The notes: a model not told the origin generated them from the sequence alone. Numbered from the stretch's first letter, positions 45,069 through 53,340 are shown. The stretch is 64,000 nt of DNA from Streptomyces gelaticus (GCF_014649535.1 NZ_BMTF01000008.1:62001-126000), one strand, 5' to 3'. Translations and numbers: made by a program.

Positions 45069-46673
45069 GTGAACGATCAGTCATGGCACACACGGTGGCT
45101 GCTGGTGGTGGCTCTCGCCGTGCAGTTCATGGTGGCGTTGGACGTGTCGGTGGTGAATGTGGCGCTGCCGGACATGCGCGGCGATCTCGGCTTCACACCC
45201 CAGGGGCTGCTGTGGGTGGTGAACGCCTACGCACTGGCCTTCGGCGGGCTGCTGATGCTCGGCGGGCGGCTCGCCGATCTGCTCGGCAGCCGCCGGATCC
45301 TGACGGCGGGCCTGGTGCTGTTCGGCGTGGCGAGCCTGGCGGGCGGGCTCGCCCGGTCCCCCGGCGGGCTGATCGCCGCGCGGGCGGTGCAGGGGATCGG
45401 CGCCGCCGCGCTCGCCCCGGTCGCCTTCGCCCTGATCGCCCTGGCCTTCCCGGCCGGGCCCGCCCGCTCCCGCGCCCTGGGGCTGTGGGGCATGGCGGGC
45501 GCGGCGGGCGGGGCGGTGGGCGTGCTGGCGGGCGGGGTGCTCACCGACGCGGCGGGCTGGCGCGCGGTGATGCTGGTGAACGTGCCGATCGTGGGGTTCG
45601 CGCTGGTGGGGGCCGTGCGCAGCGGGCTGCGGGGCGAGTCGCCCCGGACCGATGGCCGGCTCGACGTGGCGGGAGCGCTGCTGGCCACCGTGGGCACGAC
45701 GCTGCTGGTCCTCGGACTCGTCCGGACGTCGACCGACGGATGGGGGTCGGCCCCGACGCTGGGCACGCTCGGCGCCGCCGTGCTGCTGCTGGCCGTCTTC
45801 GTCGTCGTGGAGCTGCGGGCCCGTACTCCGCTGCTGCGTCCCGGACTGCTGAAGGCGCGGCCGGTCCTGACCGCCAATCTCTTCTGCCTGCTGCTGAGTT
45901 CCGGGCAGTTCGCCGCGTTCTACTTCGTCTCGCTCTACATGCAGCAGGTGCTCGACTACGGGCCGACCGCCGCCGGTGTCGCGTTCCTGCCGTTCACGGC
46001 GGGCGTCCTCACCGGCTCGGTCGTCGCCACCCGTACGGTCGCCGCGCTCGGCACCGGGCGGCTGCTGGCGCTCGGCGGCTTCCTGGCCGCGCTCGGCCTG
46101 GCCGGGTTCGCGGCGACGGCGCGGGCGGACGGCGGCTTCCTGTACTCGATCCTCGGCCCGTCCCTGGTCTGCAGCCTCGGTATCGGGATGTGCTTCGTAC
46201 CGCTCGGCACGGCGGCCACGACCGATGTGACGCCCGAGGAGACGGGCATGGCCTCCGGGCTGCTGAACAGTGCCCGCCAGGTGGGCGGCTCGCTGGGTCT
46301 CGCGGTCCTGGTCACCGTCGCCGCCCGGGTCACCGGCGGCGGGGACCGTCCGGCCGACCTGGCGGCCGGGTACGCTGCGGCGTTCTGGGTCTGCGCCGGG
46401 CTGCTCGCCGTCGCGGCGCTGGTGGCCCTGGTGCTGCTCCCGGGACGCGGGCGGACCGCCCCGGAGACGGCCTCGGAGACGGCCCCGGCGACCGGCCCCG
46501 GGACTGCCTATGTGACCGCTCGGGAGACCGGCCCGGAAATTGCTCAGGAGACGGCGCCGGTGGCCGCTCCGGATTCCGTTTCGGAGACCGTTCCGGTGGC
46601 CGGGCCGGAAAATTCTCAGAAGAATTCCCGGGGAGCTGTCGATCCGGCCGGATCCCGTTCGACGCAAGGGTGA
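45069..46673 (+). CDS. MFS drug efflux transporter, DHA2 (14-TM) type
   Basis: 534 residues with about 14 membrane segments. Motif A is GGRLADLLGSRR after TM2, and a motif C-like GMAGAAGGAVGVLAGGVL lies in TM5. The first block VALDVSVVNVALPDMRGDLGF is typical of DHA2 multidrug exporters driven by protons. After the last segment come about 75 residues of degenerate Glu-Thr/Pro-Ala repeats (PETASETAPATGPGTAYVT...). I chose the GTG at 45069, with GAAGGGG 5 nt upstream; ATG 45045 is in frame. Regulated by the divergent TetR protein, by inference. Confidence 0.93.
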   Translation: MNDQSWHTRWLLVVALAVQFMVALDVSVVNVALPDMRGDLGFTPQGLLWVVNAYALAFGGLLMLGGRLADLLGSRRILTAGLVLFGVASLAGGLARSPGGLIAARAVQGIGAAALAPVAFALIALAFPAGPARSRALGLWGMAGAAGGAVGVLAGGVLTDAAGWRAVMLVNVPIVGFALVGAVRSGLRGESPRTDGRLDVAGALLATVGTTLLVLGLVRTSTDGWGSAPTLGTLGAAVLLLAVFVVVELRARTPLLRPGLLKARPVLTANLFCLLLSSGQFAAFYFVSLYMQQVLDYGPTAAGVAFLPFTAGVLTGSVVATRTVAALGTGRLLALGGFLAALGLAGFAATARADGGFLYSILGPSLVCSLGIGMCFVPLGTAATTDVTPEETGMASGLLNSARQVGGSLGLAVLVTVAARVTGGGDRPADLAAGYAAAFWVCAGLLAVAALVALVLLPGRGRTAPETASETAPATGPGTAYVTARETGPEIAQETAPVAAPDSVSETVPVAGPENSQKNSRGAVDPAGSRSTQG

Positions 46674-46715
46674 GAGGCGGGGAAAGCCCCCGCCCGACCG
46701 ACCGTAGGAGTCACC

Positions 46716-47081
46716 ATGCCGCGCTTCATGTCGCTGATCCGCATCGACGAGCAGAACGCCTTCGACGCCCCGGACCCCGAGTTCGAGCAGCGCATGGGCG
46801 CACTGTTCGAGGAGATCACCAAGGCGGGCGTCATGCTGGAGACGGCCGGACTCACCCCCACCTCCCAGGGGACCAGGGTCACCTGGTCCGGCGGGAAGCT
46901 CACGTACACCGACGGGCCCTTCACCGAGACCAAGGAGGTCGTCGGCGGCTACGCCATCCTCCAGGTCAAGGACAAGGAGGAGGCCCTGGAATGGACCCGG
47001 CGCTTCCTGCGGACCCACCCGGAGAGCTGGACCGTGACCTCCGAGGTCCGCCAGATCGACGAGGCCACCCTGGGCGCCTGA
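46716..47081 (+). CDS. YCII/DGPF domain protein
   Basis: 121 residues of the YciI-related dimeric alpha/beta-barrel family, with the eponymous DGPF motif at 66-69 (YTDGPFTETKEVVGGYAILQVKD). Function of the family is unclear. DGPF proteins are the characteristic neighbours of ECF42 sigma factors, and the next gene is one, 44 bp downstream. ATG with GTAGGAG upstream. Confidence 0.92.
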   Translation: MPRFMSLIRIDEQNAFDAPDPEFEQRMGALFEEITKAGVMLETAGLTPTSQGTRVTWSGGKLTYTDGPFTETKEVVGGYAILQVKDKEEALEWTRRFLRTHPESWTVTSEVRQIDEATLGA

Positions 47082-47125
47082 CCGGCGCTTGCCGCGGCCC
47101 GGCACGGCTGCTGTGATGAGTGGTC

Positions 47126-48391
47126 ATGACGGCAGCAAGCACGACCGCGGCGGTCGAAGCGGTCTTCAGGATCGAGTCCGCGCGGATCATCGCGGGCGTC
47201 ACCCGCATCGTGCGCGACGTCTCCATCGCCGAGGAGCTCGCGCAGGACGCTCTGGTGGCCGCGCTGGAGCAGTGGCCGGAGTCAGGCGTCCCGGAACGGC
47301 CGGGCGCCTGGCTCATGGCCACCGCCCGACACCGCGCGATCGATCTCGTACGCCGCAGGGAGACGTACGCGCGCAAGCTGGCCGAGGTGGGACGGGCCCT
47401 CGACGACGTGCCGCCGCCCGAGCCCGCCGGGGCGGACGACATCGACGACGACCTCCTCCGGCTGATCTTCACCGCCTGCCACCCGGTGCTCTCCACCGAG
47501 GCCCGGATCGCCCTCACCCTGCGGCTGCTCGGCGGCCTCACCACCGACGAGATCGCCCGCGCGTTCCTGGCCCCCGAACCGACCGTCGCCCAGCGCATCG
47601 TCCGGGCGAAACGGACCCTGGGCCGCGAGGGCATCCCCTTCGAGGTGCCGTACGGCCCGGAGCGCGCCGCCCGCCTCGGCTCCGTGCTCGAAGTGATCTA
47701 CCTGATCTTCAACGAGGGGTACGCGGCGACCGCGGGCGAGGACTGGCTGCGCCCGGCGCTCTGCGAGGACGCGCTGCGGCTGGCCCGGGTGCTCGCCGGG
47801 CTCATGGAGCGGGAGCCCGAGGTCCACGGACTGGTCGCGCTGCTGGAACTCCAGGCGTCGCGCACCGCCGCCAGGACCGCGCCGGACGGCGCACCGGTGC
47901 TGCTCGCCGACCAGAACCGGGCCCGGTGGGACCATCTGCTGGTGCGGCGCGGGGTCGCGGCCCTGGAGCGGGCCGTGGCGGCGACCGGGGAGGGCGCCGG
48001 GCTCGGCCCGTACACCGTGCAGGCCGCGATCGCCGCCTGCCACGCGCGGGCGCCTGCGTACGCGGACACCGACTGGACCACCATCGCCGCCCTCTACGAC
48101 CGCCTCGCCGCGATCGCGCCCTCCCCGGTCGTCGAACTGAACCGGGCCGTGGCGGTCTCCATGGCGCGCGGCCCGGAAGCCGGCCTGGCCCTGGCCGACG
48201 CGCTGGCGGACGACCCGGCGCTCAGGGACTACCACCTGCTGCCCAGCGTCCGTGGCGACCTGCTGGCCAGGACGGGCCGCGAGGACGAGGCGCGGGCGGA
48301 GTTCCTGCGGGCGGCCGGACTGACCCGCAACGAACGGGAACGGGCGATGCTCCTGGACCGGGCCGGACATCCGGACCGCGACGGCCGATGA
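47126..48391 (+). CDS. ECF42-type RNA polymerase sigma factor with C-terminal TPR-like extension
   Basis: 421 residues. Sigma region 2 lies at about 11-80 (VSIAEELAQDALVAALEQW, PGAWLMATARHRAIDLVRR) and region 4 at about 110-160 (STEARIALTLRLLGGLTTDEIARAFLAPEPTVAQRIVRAKRTL). The remaining 250 residues are the DUF6596/TPR-like extension that marks the ECF42 group (VIYLIFNEGYAATAGEDWLRPALCEDALRLARVL). The group has no anti-sigma factor and is linked to DGPF proteins, as here. A GTG 6 bases upstream is in frame. Confidence 0.94.
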   Translation: MTAASTTAAVEAVFRIESARIIAGVTRIVRDVSIAEELAQDALVAALEQWPESGVPERPGAWLMATARHRAIDLVRRRETYARKLAEVGRALDDVPPPEPAGADDIDDDLLRLIFTACHPVLSTEARIALTLRLLGGLTTDEIARAFLAPEPTVAQRIVRAKRTLGREGIPFEVPYGPERAARLGSVLEVIYLIFNEGYAATAGEDWLRPALCEDALRLARVLAGLMEREPEVHGLVALLELQASRTAARTAPDGAPVLLADQNRARWDHLLVRRGVAALERAVAATGEGAGLGPYTVQAAIAACHARAPAYADTDWTTIAALYDRLAAIAPSPVVELNRAVAVSMARGPEAGLALADALADDPALRDYHLLPSVRGDLLARTGREDEARAEFLRAAGLTRNERERAMLLDRAGHPDRDGR

Positions 48392-48576
48392 GCTCCGGCC
48401 GCCGGACGGGTCCACCCTCCTGGCTCAAGGGCAAGCACGCCCTGTCCTGGCAGATCGTGCATCGCGGGCTCGACGAGGCGCTCTTCGACCCGGACCCGGC
48501 CGAGGTCGGGCCACGGGCCATGAAGGCGATGACGGGCATGCGCAGGCCGGACCCTCAGGCGCTGCGCAGCGCCTGA
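48388..48576 (+). CDS. Small hypothetical protein coupled to the ECF42 gene
   Basis: 62 residues: MSSGRRTGPPSWLKGKHALSWQIVHRGLDEALFDPDP... ending RRPDPQALRSA. The ATG overlaps the sigma stop (ATGA), suggesting coupled translation. No domain recognised. It may be a genuine small third member of the unit, or chance; the mixed hydrophobic and charged composition favours a real protein. Confidence 0.5.
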   Translation: MSSGRRTGPPSWLKGKHALSWQIVHRGLDEALFDPDPAEVGPRAMKAMTGMRRPDPQALRSA

Positions 48577-48606
48577 GCCGGCGCACCGGTCGGTAGGGTC
48601 TGCCCC

Positions 48607-49272
48607 ATGTCTCGTCGCGCACAACTGCCGCCGCCGCCACCGCCCGTGGAGATACGTTCCTGGCCCGACCGGGAGGCCCTGCTGACCGACCGGGCCGCAG
48701 TGCTCGGTGCGTTGGTGAAGGCGCATGTCTCACCGGGCCGGCTGGCCATGCTGTGGATGTGGGGAGCGCTCTGCGCGCTCGGCTGGCTGCTGGTGGGCTC
48801 GGCGTTCATCACCTTCGAGGAGTCGTACGACGTCATCAGCGCCGGGATCGGCGTGCTCCTCGCCGCGATGGGCGCCTGTTGCATGGTGCCCGCGGTCGTC
48901 CTCGTCGTCATCGGCCTGCGCCGGGACCGCAGGATCCGCCGACTGCTCGACGCCTGGGGCGCCCTGGACCGCGATCCGGCACGTGACGCGGTGCTGCGGA
49001 TGCCGGGTGCCTCCCTCGCGTGGCTGCTGATGTCCTTCGGGCTCTGCGCGGCCGGGCTGTACGCCTGCTTCGCCGTCCCGGCCAGTGGCGTGCTGGACGG
49101 AAACGCCTACGGCCTGGCCGTCCTGGTCATGGGGCTCGGGCTGACCGGCTGGATCGTCGGACTCATCGGCCTCGTCAAGGCGTTCGCCCACCGGCGCTGG
49201 GTGCTGCGCGTCCTGGCCGGGGCGCCCGCTCCGGAGCCGCTGTTCTCCGTCGGGGGCGGTGCCCACCGCTGA
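48607..49272 (+). CDS. Uncharacterised four-helix membrane protein
   Basis: 221 residues. A Pro-rich start (QLPPPPPPVEI) is followed by four membrane segments in two pairs: about 47-68 and 77-102, then about 135-158 and 166-190, with a basic loop RRDRRIRRLLDAWG between the pairs. TAGGGT (48594-48599) ends 7 nt before the ATG, and no Shine-Dalgarno is visible, so the mRNA is probably leaderless. No family recognised. Confidence 0.85.
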   Translation: MSRRAQLPPPPPPVEIRSWPDREALLTDRAAVLGALVKAHVSPGRLAMLWMWGALCALGWLLVGSAFITFEESYDVISAGIGVLLAAMGACCMVPAVVLVVIGLRRDRRIRRLLDAWGALDRDPARDAVLRMPGASLAWLLMSFGLCAAGLYACFAVPASGVLDGNAYGLAVLVMGLGLTGWIVGLIGLVKAFAHRRWVLRVLAGAPAPEPLFSVGGGAHR

Positions 49273-49287
49273 CCGCGGACCTGTCCT

Positions 49288-49310
49288 GACGTGACCCAGG
49301 GGGTCACGTC
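49288..49310 (+). promoter_or_regulatory. Perfect inverted repeat before the gene at 49323
   Basis: GACGTGACCC (49288-49297) and GGGTCACGTC (49301-49310) are perfect 10-bp arms with an AGG loop, ending 12 bp before the ATG and just before its GGGAAGGG Shine-Dalgarno. Could be the terminator of the upstream gene, an operator, or both. Confidence 0.5.
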
Positions 49311-49322
49311 GGGAAGGGCGAC

Positions 49323-49853
49323 ATGGAGTGGTACTGGTGGGTGCTCATCATCTTCTGGACGGGCGGCTTCGGATGGGCCGTCGACAACGTCCGTGCGGCA
49401 CTGCGCAACCGGCACGACCGCAAGCTGGAACTGCTCAGGCCCAAGCAGGAGCGGCTGGCCCTCGCAGCGGCGAACAGGCCACCTGAGCCGGTCAGCGGCT
49501 GTACGCACCATCTCGCCGAGCGCGACAAGCAGGGCAAGTGCCATGAGCGGACGGGACAGTGCAACTGCCGGCAGTACGTGGGCCCTCAGCCGCTCTCGCA
49601 GGTGTACGCGGAGGACCTGACCGACCTCGACCGACCGGCCGCCGGGCCCTTCAGGCCGGGCCGGTCAGCGGGTGGCCGATCAGCATCGTCGGCGCTCCGG
49701 CCACCCGGGTCAGGAAGACCGTCGCGGAGTTCGGCCCCTGGAGCTTCATCCGGCGGCGCAGCTCCTCCGGTTCGACCGCCGAGCCGCGCTTCTTCACGGT
49801 CAGGACGCCCACCTTCCGCTCCCGCAGCAGCGCCTTCAGCTTCTTCATGTTGA
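49323..49853 (+). CDS. Hypothetical membrane protein with Cys/His cluster; 3' end overlaps a convergent gene
   Basis: The N-terminus MEWYWWVLIIFWTGGFGWAVDNV is one membrane segment, followed by a basic helix and a Cys/His cluster (SGCTHHLAERDKQGKCHERTGQCNC). To about residue 110 this looks like a real protein. The last 67 codons run antisense into the methyltransferase gene (49651-50919) and become Ser/Arg/Pro-rich, typical of non-selected reading. The true protein may end here, or a stop may have been lost by frameshift near 49650. GGGAAGGG precedes the ATG. Confidence 0.6.
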   Translation: MEWYWWVLIIFWTGGFGWAVDNVRAALRNRHDRKLELLRPKQERLALAAANRPPEPVSGCTHHLAERDKQGKCHERTGQCNCRQYVGPQPLSQVYAEDLTDLDRPAAGPFRPGRSAGGRSASSALRPPGSGRPSRSSAPGASSGGAAPPVRPPSRASSRSGRPPSAPAAAPSASSC

Positions 49854-50919
49854 ACGGCAGCTGGTCGGTGATCTCGTACCCGGAGGTGTACGGGGACTCG
49901 TACGGCTGGTCGCTCGTGATGTACGCGATGGTCTCGTCGAGCAGTCGGCCCTCGCACCGCGCGACGACGTCGGCGACCAGATGGGCGCGGATGACGGCGC
50001 CGTCAGGCTCGTACAGATAGCGGCCGACCGGGCCGACGGGCGGGGCGGGCAGCGGGGCCCCGGACCACAGGGTGGCCCCGGCCGGCAGTACGGTGGCGCG
50101 GTACGAGCCGGCCGCGAAGCCCTCGCCGAACCAGAGCACCGCCTCCTTCACGTCCCCGCCGTCCGAGATCCACTCGGCCTCCGCCTGTGCCGGGATCGCC
50201 TCGTGCGGGATGCCCGGAGCGATCTTCAGCGCGGCGCGGGGGGCCGCCAGCGCGGCACCGGTCGCCCAGGAGAGCGGCGGCGAGTACGCCTCGGGGTCGA
50301 AGATCCGGCCCCTTCCGCCGCGCCGGGCCGGGTCGACGAAGACCGCGTCGTACGGCGCGGTGTCGATCTCGGCGACATCGGCGCACCGCACCTCGATCAG
50401 CTCGGCCAGTCCCAGCACGGCGGCGTTGGCGCGGGCCACCTCGGCGGTCAGCGGGTCGCGGTCCACGGCGAGCACGCGGATACCGGCCCGTGCGAGCGCG
50501 ATCGCGTCGCCGCCGATCCCGCAGCAGAGGTCGGCGACGGCGCGCACCGCGCCCGTCTGCGCGAACCGCCGCGCGCGATGGGTGGCCACCGACGTACGGG
50601 TCGCCTGCTCGACGCCGTTGGGCGTGAAGAACATCCGGTACGCGTCCTCGGCGCCGAACTTCGCCACCGCCCGCTGCCGCAGCCGCGCCTGTCCCAGGGC
50701 CGCCGACACCAGGGCGGCCGGGTGGGTGCGGCGCAGCCGGGTGGCGATCGCGAGTTCCTGGGAGGGGTCGTACGAGCGCAGCTCGTCCAGGAGCGCGGTG
50801 CCCTCCGGGGTGCGCAGGGCCAGGAGGTCGGCGATGGGGGAGCTCGGGGAAGGGTCGGGGGTGTCGGACCGGCCGGCGGCGGACGGGTCGTTCGGGGCGA
50901 GAGCGTTCACCTGCCCCAT
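49651..50919 (-). CDS. Class I SAM-dependent methyltransferase with THUMP-like C-terminal domain
   Basis: 422 residues. The SAM-binding core has VADLCCGIGGDAIALARAG (about 128-146), VLAVDRDPLTAEVARANA and the DPARRGGRGRIFDPEAYSPPLSW block. The C-terminal part (about 290-422) resembles the THUMP-like domain (LKALLRERKVGVLTVKKRGSAVEPEELRRRMKLQG). An RNA target is likely from this, but unproven. GTG/ATG start at 50919 gives MGQVNALAPND. Its last 203 bp overlap the convergent gene at 49323. Confidence 0.88.
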   Translation of the reverse strand: MGQVNALAPNDPSAAGRSDTPDPSPSSPIADLLALRTPEGTALLDELRSYDPSQELAIATRLRRTHPAALVSAALGQARLRQRAVAKFGAEDAYRMFFTPNGVEQATRTSVATHRARRFAQTGAVRAVADLCCGIGGDAIALARAGIRVLAVDRDPLTAEVARANAAVLGLAELIEVRCADVAEIDTAPYDAVFVDPARRGGRGRIFDPEAYSPPLSWATGAALAAPRAALKIAPGIPHEAIPAQAEAEWISDGGDVKEAVLWFGEGFAAGSYRATVLPAGATLWSGAPLPAPPVGPVGRYLYEPDGAVIRAHLVADVVARCEGRLLDETIAYITSDQPYESPYTSGYEITDQLPFNMKKLKALLRERKVGVLTVKKRGSAVEPEELRRRMKLQGPNSATVFLTRVAGAPTMLIGHPLTGPA

Positions 50920-51028
50920 TGTGAGCCAGCCGGGTAGACCGGCGGGCCCGGTGGCGGTGTCGGGCCGGAGGGCCGATCACGTACTGGCAGGATGCGGCGC
51001 CATGCAGCTTGTACGACAAAAGGAAGAA

Positions 51029-52033
51029 ATGACCACGAAATGGCGCGGATCGTTCGCGCCCGATTCCGGACGAGGAGGGAGTCCCGGCGGGCACCGGCCG
51101 GTCTGCACCGTCCTGGCCGCGCTCCTGGTCGCCGCGGTCGGCTCCGGCTGTGCCTCCGGATCCGGCGGACAGCCGGGCGACACCGGGCACCGGGACCGGC
51201 CCGCCGTCGGGCACCCGGGCGGAGAACCCGCCGCCGGGCACCCGGGCGGCCCCGGACGGCGCGCCGGCGAGGCACGCGTACCCGGCGGCGTGCATGAGAA
51301 CGCGAAGCTGAGCCCGGCCGTGCGGGCGGCGCTCGCCAAGAAGTGGGGGTTGGAAAAGCCGCCGCTGATCGCACCGCGGCCGCCCGCCGTGAAGCCGCGC
51401 ATCACCACCCGCGAGGGCTTCGAGGTGGAGGGCGGCGACGACTCGCTGCCGCCGGTCTTCACCACCGTCCCGACCAGGGACCGCGTCGTCTTCCTGACGA
51501 TGGACGACGGCTCCGAGAAGGACCCCGAACTGTTGCAGATGATGGACGAGCTGGACATCCCGTACAGCGCGTTCCTCAGCGACCACGTGGTGAACAACAA
51601 CTACGGGTACTTCAGCGAGGCGCAGCGGCTGGGCGTCACCCTCAACAACCACACGCTCACCCACCCCTATCTGCCCGGCCTCTCGTACGCCGAGCAGGAG
51701 CGCGAGATCTGCGACGAGCAGGAGATCATCGAGAAGTGGTTCGGGAAGCGCCCCAGGCTCTTCCGCCCGCCGTACGGCAACTACAACCGGGACACGCTCC
51801 GCATCGCGAAGTCCTGCGGAGTCAAGGCCGTGCCGCTCTGGAACGCCGAGGCGTTCCCGGACCGCATGGAGTGGCGCGAGGAGGACGAGGACCTGCACCC
51901 CGGCGACATCATCCTCACGCACTTCCGGGGCCGCGCGGAATGGGGCGGCAGCATGACCGACCTGGTCCGCGCGGTCATGAAGACCGTCACGGACCGGGGA
52001 TACGCCGTGGCCCGGCTGGAGGACTACGTATGA
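51029..52033 (+). CDS. Polysaccharide deacetylase (NodB domain), secreted or lipoprotein
   Basis: 334 residues. A basic start and a hydrophobic segment ending AVGSGCAS suggest a signal peptide, perhaps a lipoprotein with a non-standard lipobox. A Gly/Pro/His-rich linker follows (HPGGEPAAGHPGG). The NodB domain has FLTMDDGSEKD (motif 1), NNHTLTHPYL (motif 2), RLFRPPYGNYN (motif 3) and DIILTHF. Likely removes acetyl groups from peptidoglycan, chitin or a related polymer outside the cell. ATG 51029 follows AAAGGAAG closely; ATG 51002 is also in frame. The stop overlaps the next gene (ATGA). Confidence 0.9.
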   Translation: MTTKWRGSFAPDSGRGGSPGGHRPVCTVLAALLVAAVGSGCASGSGGQPGDTGHRDRPAVGHPGGEPAAGHPGGPGRRAGEARVPGGVHENAKLSPAVRAALAKKWGLEKPPLIAPRPPAVKPRITTREGFEVEGGDDSLPPVFTTVPTRDRVVFLTMDDGSEKDPELLQMMDELDIPYSAFLSDHVVNNNYGYFSEAQRLGVTLNNHTLTHPYLPGLSYAEQEREICDEQEIIEKWFGKRPRLFRPPYGNYNRDTLRIAKSCGVKAVPLWNAEAFPDRMEWREEDEDLHPGDIILTHFRGRAEWGGSMTDLVRAVMKTVTDRGYAVARLEDYV

Positions 52034-52356
52034 GAAGGGAGCACCGGCTGCTGGCCGGACTGCTGGCGGCCGGTGTGCTCCTGACCGCCACCGGCTGCGC
52101 ACAGTCGGTGGACCCGATCGAACGGCTCGGCCGCAAGGCCGCGCAGCGGGTGCACCACCCGTCGCCCACGCCCGCGGCGGGCCCGTCGGCGGCACACGGT
52201 GACCACGGCGGGGCGGCGCCGACGGCCGTGATCTCCTGCCGTCAGCTGCCGGAGTCCCGGCACTCGCGGTCGTCGCCGCCGCTGAGGCACTGGTGGCCGG
52301 TCCCGCCGGGGCCGTACGAGGGGGCGGGCGCGGGCGTCGGGTGCGAGCGGCGGTAG
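52030..52356 (+). CDS. Small putative lipoprotein
   Basis: 108 residues: MRREHRLLAGLLAAGVLLTATGCAQSVDPIERLG is a lipoprotein signal with the cysteine at residue 23. The rest is Pro/His/Ala-rich without a recognised domain. It is coupled to the deacetylase gene by an ATGA overlap, so the two products probably act together at the envelope. The last 115 bp overlap the convergent gene at 52242-52715, and the C-terminal 38 residues may carry little function. Confidence 0.7.
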   Translation: MRREHRLLAGLLAAGVLLTATGCAQSVDPIERLGRKAAQRVHHPSPTPAAGPSAAHGDHGGAAPTAVISCRQLPESRHSRSSPPLRHWWPVPPGPYEGAGAGVGCERR

Positions 52357-52715
52357 TCCTCGTGCCCGACCTGCACCGTCACCACGCACAGCGCCAGCGC
52401 CACCAGCAGCTGGATCGCGCCCGCCCGGGGCCAGTTGCCGCGGATCAGCACGACGCCGATCAGGCAGATCACCGCGCCGATCCCGCCGAGGACGAGAACG
52501 GGCGTCCAGTCCATCGGCGGCGGGCCGGCCGTCTCCGTGCCGCCGAGGCCCGTGCGCGAGAAGGCCAGCCGGATCGTGGCGACCGCACAGATCAGCCCTT
52601 CCAGGAGAACCAGCAGCAGTCCGAGCACCACATCGAGGCAGCCGTTCACGGCGCGCGACGCGTACGGCGGCCCGGACTTCCGGTCCGGCCGGGGGGAGGG
52701 GGAGGGGTGGGTCAT
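52242..52715 (-). CDS. Hypothetical membrane protein (three membrane segments)
   Basis: 157 residues from ATG 52715 (MTHPSPSPRPDRKSGPPYASRAV). Three membrane segments: VVLGLLLVLLEGLICAVATI, VLVLGGIGAVICLIGVVLI and GAIQLLVALALCVVTVQVG. The C-terminal tail is Pro/Gly-rich and overlaps the lipoprotein gene. It resembles small actinobacterial DUF6234-type proteins, but I am not sure. Start 52754 is also in frame. No Shine-Dalgarno is evident. Confidence 0.65.
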   Translation of the reverse strand: MTHPSPSPRPDRKSGPPYASRAVNGCLDVVLGLLLVLLEGLICAVATIRLAFSRTGLGGTETAGPPPMDWTPVLVLGGIGAVICLIGVVLIRGNWPRAGAIQLLVALALCVVTVQVGHEDYRRSHPTPAPAPSYGPGGTGHQCLSGGDDRECRDSGS

Positions 52716-52853
52716 GCCCACACGGTCGTACGGAACGGTCCGGTCCGTCCGCACGTTGTCCCCATGTTGTCCGGACTGTTGTCCGGACCGTGCCCCCGTC
52801 GTTGCCCTCCGCGCCGCCGGAACCGGGCACCGGCGACGCCACGCTCGCTCGAA

Positions 52854-52880
52854 TTGGCACTCCGCTTGACCGAGTGCTAA
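52854..52880. promoter_or_regulatory. CIRCE operator 1 (HrcA binding site) of groES-groEL
   Basis: TTGGCACTC-N9-GAGTGCTAA matches the CIRCE consensus (TTAGCACTC-N9-GAGTGCTAA) at 17 of 18 arm positions. HrcA binds this element and represses chaperonin genes until heat shock. The right half overlaps the promoter's -35/spacer region. Confidence 0.95.
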
Positions 52881-52895
52881 TCGCGGTCATAGTCT
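52866..52895 (+). promoter_or_regulatory. groES-groEL promoter
   Basis: TTGACC (52866-52871), an 18-bp spacer and TAGTCT (52890-52895). Predicted start near 52902, between or within the two CIRCE elements, giving a leader of about 130 nt. Confidence 0.8.
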
Positions 52896-52900
52896 CGGTG

Positions 52901-52927
52901 CTGGCACTCACCCCTGGAGAGTGCCAG
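52901..52927. promoter_or_regulatory. CIRCE operator 2
   Basis: CTGGCACTC-N9-GAGTGCCAG: perfect inverted arms with CIRCE geometry, at the predicted transcription start, 20 bp after the first element. Confidence 0.88.
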
Positions 52928-53031
52928 CAGTACTGCGCGACTGGCAGGTCCGGCACCCGCGACGACGGATCCACCTGGTCGCCACCCCAAGACTGTTACC
53001 CCGTGAGATCTCCGAAGGGGGAGACCGGATC

Positions 53032-53340
53032 GTGTCGACCGCCAGCACCAAGGTTGCGATCAAGCCGCTCGAGGACCGCATTGTGGTCCAGCCGCTCGAC
53101 GCCGAGCAGACCACGGCCTCCGGCCTGGTCATTCCGGACACCGCCAAGGAGAAGCCCCAGGAGGGCGTCGTCCTGGCCGTGGGCCCGGGCCGCTTCGAGA
53201 ACGGCGAGCGCCTTCCGCTCGACGTCAAGACCGGCGATGTTGTGCTGTACAGCAAGTACGGCGGCACCGAGGTGAAGTACAACGGCGAGGAGTACCTCGT
53301 CCTCTCGGCTCGCGACGTGCTCGCGATCATCGAGAAGTAA
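53032..53340 (+). CDS. groES: Co-chaperonin GroES
   Basis: GroES of 102 residues, the heptameric lid of Gro[40 protein letters not shown] and the mobile-loop region are typical; the end is [20 protein letters not shown] start with GAAGGGGGAG upstream. Controlled by two CIRCE elements. It is followed after 98 bp by groEL. Confidence 0.98.
   Translation: MSTASTKVAIKPLEDRIVVQPLDAEQTTASGLVIPDTAKEKPQEGVVLAVGPGRFENGERLPLDVKTGDVVLYSKYGGTEVKYNGEEYLVLSARDVLAIIEK

Noticed and set aside
50072..51028. In-frame upstream extension of the polysaccharide deacetylase gene by about 320 codons
   Set aside because: It is antisense to the methyltransferase gene, and the signal peptide marks a start near 51029.
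52921..53031. N-terminal extension of GroES from 52921
   Set aside because: It would start inside the second CIRCE element and is not part of the conserved protein. The GTG at 53032 has a good ribosome binding site.
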